A stretch of 6,439 nucleotides of DNA from UBA7985 sp049612785. GTDB taxonomy: Bacteria > Pseudomonadota > Alphaproteobacteria > UBA7985. Where the stretch lies: NCBI GenBank assembly GCA_049612785.1, contig JBMZBW010000133.1, forward strand, positions 1 to 6,439. The letters are read 5' to 3'. Numbering within the stretch: the stretch's first letter is position 1; every line of letters begins with the position of its first letter. Positions 5,901 through 6,439 of this stretch are shown in pieces. The notes beneath the pieces were generated by a model, which saw only the letters and a list, made by a program, of their open reading frames with translations, made no database searches and had not been told where the DNA came from. Both the position numbers and the translations under genes were made by a program.

Positions 5901-6439
5901 TTACTGATTTTCGCGGCTAAAGGCTGCGAAAATGCCCTCTGGAATAACGGCCTTAGGCTGGTTTTCGTCGAACATAGGCTGTTCGGAAGCCAGCTTTGCC
6001 GCAGCCTCAGGATTGGCAGCGTTGGCCTTGGTCACAGCGGCATCCAAGTCCGCTTGCTTGCAAATACCAAGCAGGACGGGGTCACGCGGCTGAAGGTTCG
6101 CCATGTTCCAATGGGTTTTGTCGCGGATCGCGCCGATGGTGTTTTTGGTCGTACCCACCAGCTTGATGATCTGCGCATCCGACAGGTGCGGGTAAGTCTT
6201 TACCAGCCAAGCAATAGCGTCCGGCTTTTCCTGCCGACGAGCAACAGGTGTGTAGCGCGGGCCCTTTGTCCGGCGGGAAAGCTCAGGCATGTCACTTTTC
6301 GCCAATTGCAGAGAGGCGTTCATGTCCTCTTCACACCGCTTGATTTCCTCTTCGGTCAATTGACCATTCTTGGTCGGATCCTGACCCATGATGCCTTTGG
6401 TAACATCGCCATCAGCAATGCCTTTGACTTCAAGCTTAT
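5901..6439 (-). CDS. trcR: TrcR (DUF1013) family cell-cycle transcriptional regulator, N-terminus beyond window
   Basis: The product matches my recollection of the alphaproteobacterial DUF1013 family, now named TrcR for a Caulobacter cell-cycle transcription regulator. The reading frame does not begin at the ATG at 6387-6389: it continues upstream without a stop to the window edge, reading KLEVKGIADGDVTKGI just before MGQDP. That segment is conserved in the family, so the true start is outside the window and about 30-40 N-terminal residues are missing. About 179 codons are visible. Numbering from MGQDP, residues 56-94 contain a helix-turn-helix-like stretch (WLVKTYPHLS, then DAQIIKLVGTTKNTIGAIRD), which fits DNA binding. 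An acidic helix occupies 12-30, and an Ala-rich C-terminal part 110-135. The stop is 6 bp from the stop of the convergent acyl-CoA synthetase, and a hairpin with a U-rich tail follows at once. Family assignment is from memory of the sequence; target genes cannot be read here. Confidence 0.85.
   Translation of the reverse strand, partial: KLEVKGIADGDVTKGIMGQDPTKNGQLTEEEIKRCEEDMNASLQLAKSDMPELSRRTKGPRYTPVARRQEKPDAIAWLVKTYPHLSDAQIIKLVGTTKNTIGAIRDKTHWNMANLQPRDPVLLGICKQADLDAAVTKANAANPEAAAKLASEQPMFDENQPKAVIPEGIFAAFSRENQ
5907..5933 (+). terminator. possible plus-strand terminator hairpin inside trcR 3' codons
   Basis: ATTTTCGC (5907-5914) and GCGAAAAT (5926-5933) are perfectly complementary. On the plus strand the stem extends inward by GGC/GCT (one G-U wobble), leaving the loop TAAAG, for 11 pairs in total. 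It lies 13 bases after the acyl-CoA synthetase stop. The bases after it are not T-rich, so it is not a textbook intrinsic terminator; it may aid termination or protect the 3' end of the message. Confidence 0.35.

Noticed and set aside
6432..6437. AAGCTT (HindIII site) next to the window end, which might suggest a cloning junction
   Set aside because: It falls within conserved in-frame TrcR-family coding sequence, so a chance hexamer is the simpler explanation.
1..6439. Search for a defence system, toxin-antitoxin pair, CRISPR array, insertion sequence, tRNA or attachment site
   Set aside because: All long coding regions belong to common housekeeping-type families, no terminal inverted repeats, direct repeat arrays or transposase motifs were seen, and gene spacing leaves no large unexplained region. 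I see no evidence for a novel multi-gene system.

Overview
The window looks like an ordinary chromosomal stretch from an alphaproteobacterium, most likely a Rhodobacterales/Roseobacter-type organism. The main pointer is the gene at the right edge, whose product belongs to the DUF1013/TrcR family, a family known essentially from Alphaproteobacteria. The ABC1-kinase and M3-peptidase sequences and the moderate GC content (judged by eye, not measured) fit the same group. No species can be named from sequence reading alone.

Layout, left to right. (1) 40-645, plus strand: a small multi-pass CDP-alcohol phosphatidyltransferase starting at GTG. (2) 642-2006, minus strand: an ABC1/AarF-type atypical kinase, convergent with (1), with the two stop codons interlocked in one CTAG. 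(3) 2097-3929, minus strand: an M3-family oligoendopeptidase (PepF-like) lying 90 bp upstream of the kinase on the same strand; a strong hairpin sits in the gap between them. (4) 4050-5894, plus strand: a long-chain acyl-CoA synthetase-type AMP-forming ligase, divergent from (3) across a 120-bp intergenic region that holds a candidate promoter and a near-perfect Shine-Dalgarno. (5) 5901 to the window end, minus strand: the TrcR-family gene, convergent with (4) across 6 bp and cut by the window edge before its start codon.

Three genes relate to membrane lipids or isoprenoid quinones: phospholipid head-group chemistry in (1), an ABC1 kinase of the family that supports ubiquinone synthesis in (2), and fatty-acid activation in (4). 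Peptide turnover (3) and cell-cycle transcription control (5) are separate functions. Strand alternation means that at most (2) and (3) could share a transcript. There is no sign of a mobile element, CRISPR array, tRNA, rRNA or integration site, and no evidence for a novel multi-gene system. The most informative details are at gene boundaries: a terminator for (5) encoded inside the last codons of (4), a possible reciprocal hairpin inside (5), interlocked stops between (1) and (2), and two start-site corrections. No gene-free stretch exceeds 300 bases; the longest is the 120 bp between (3) and (4).
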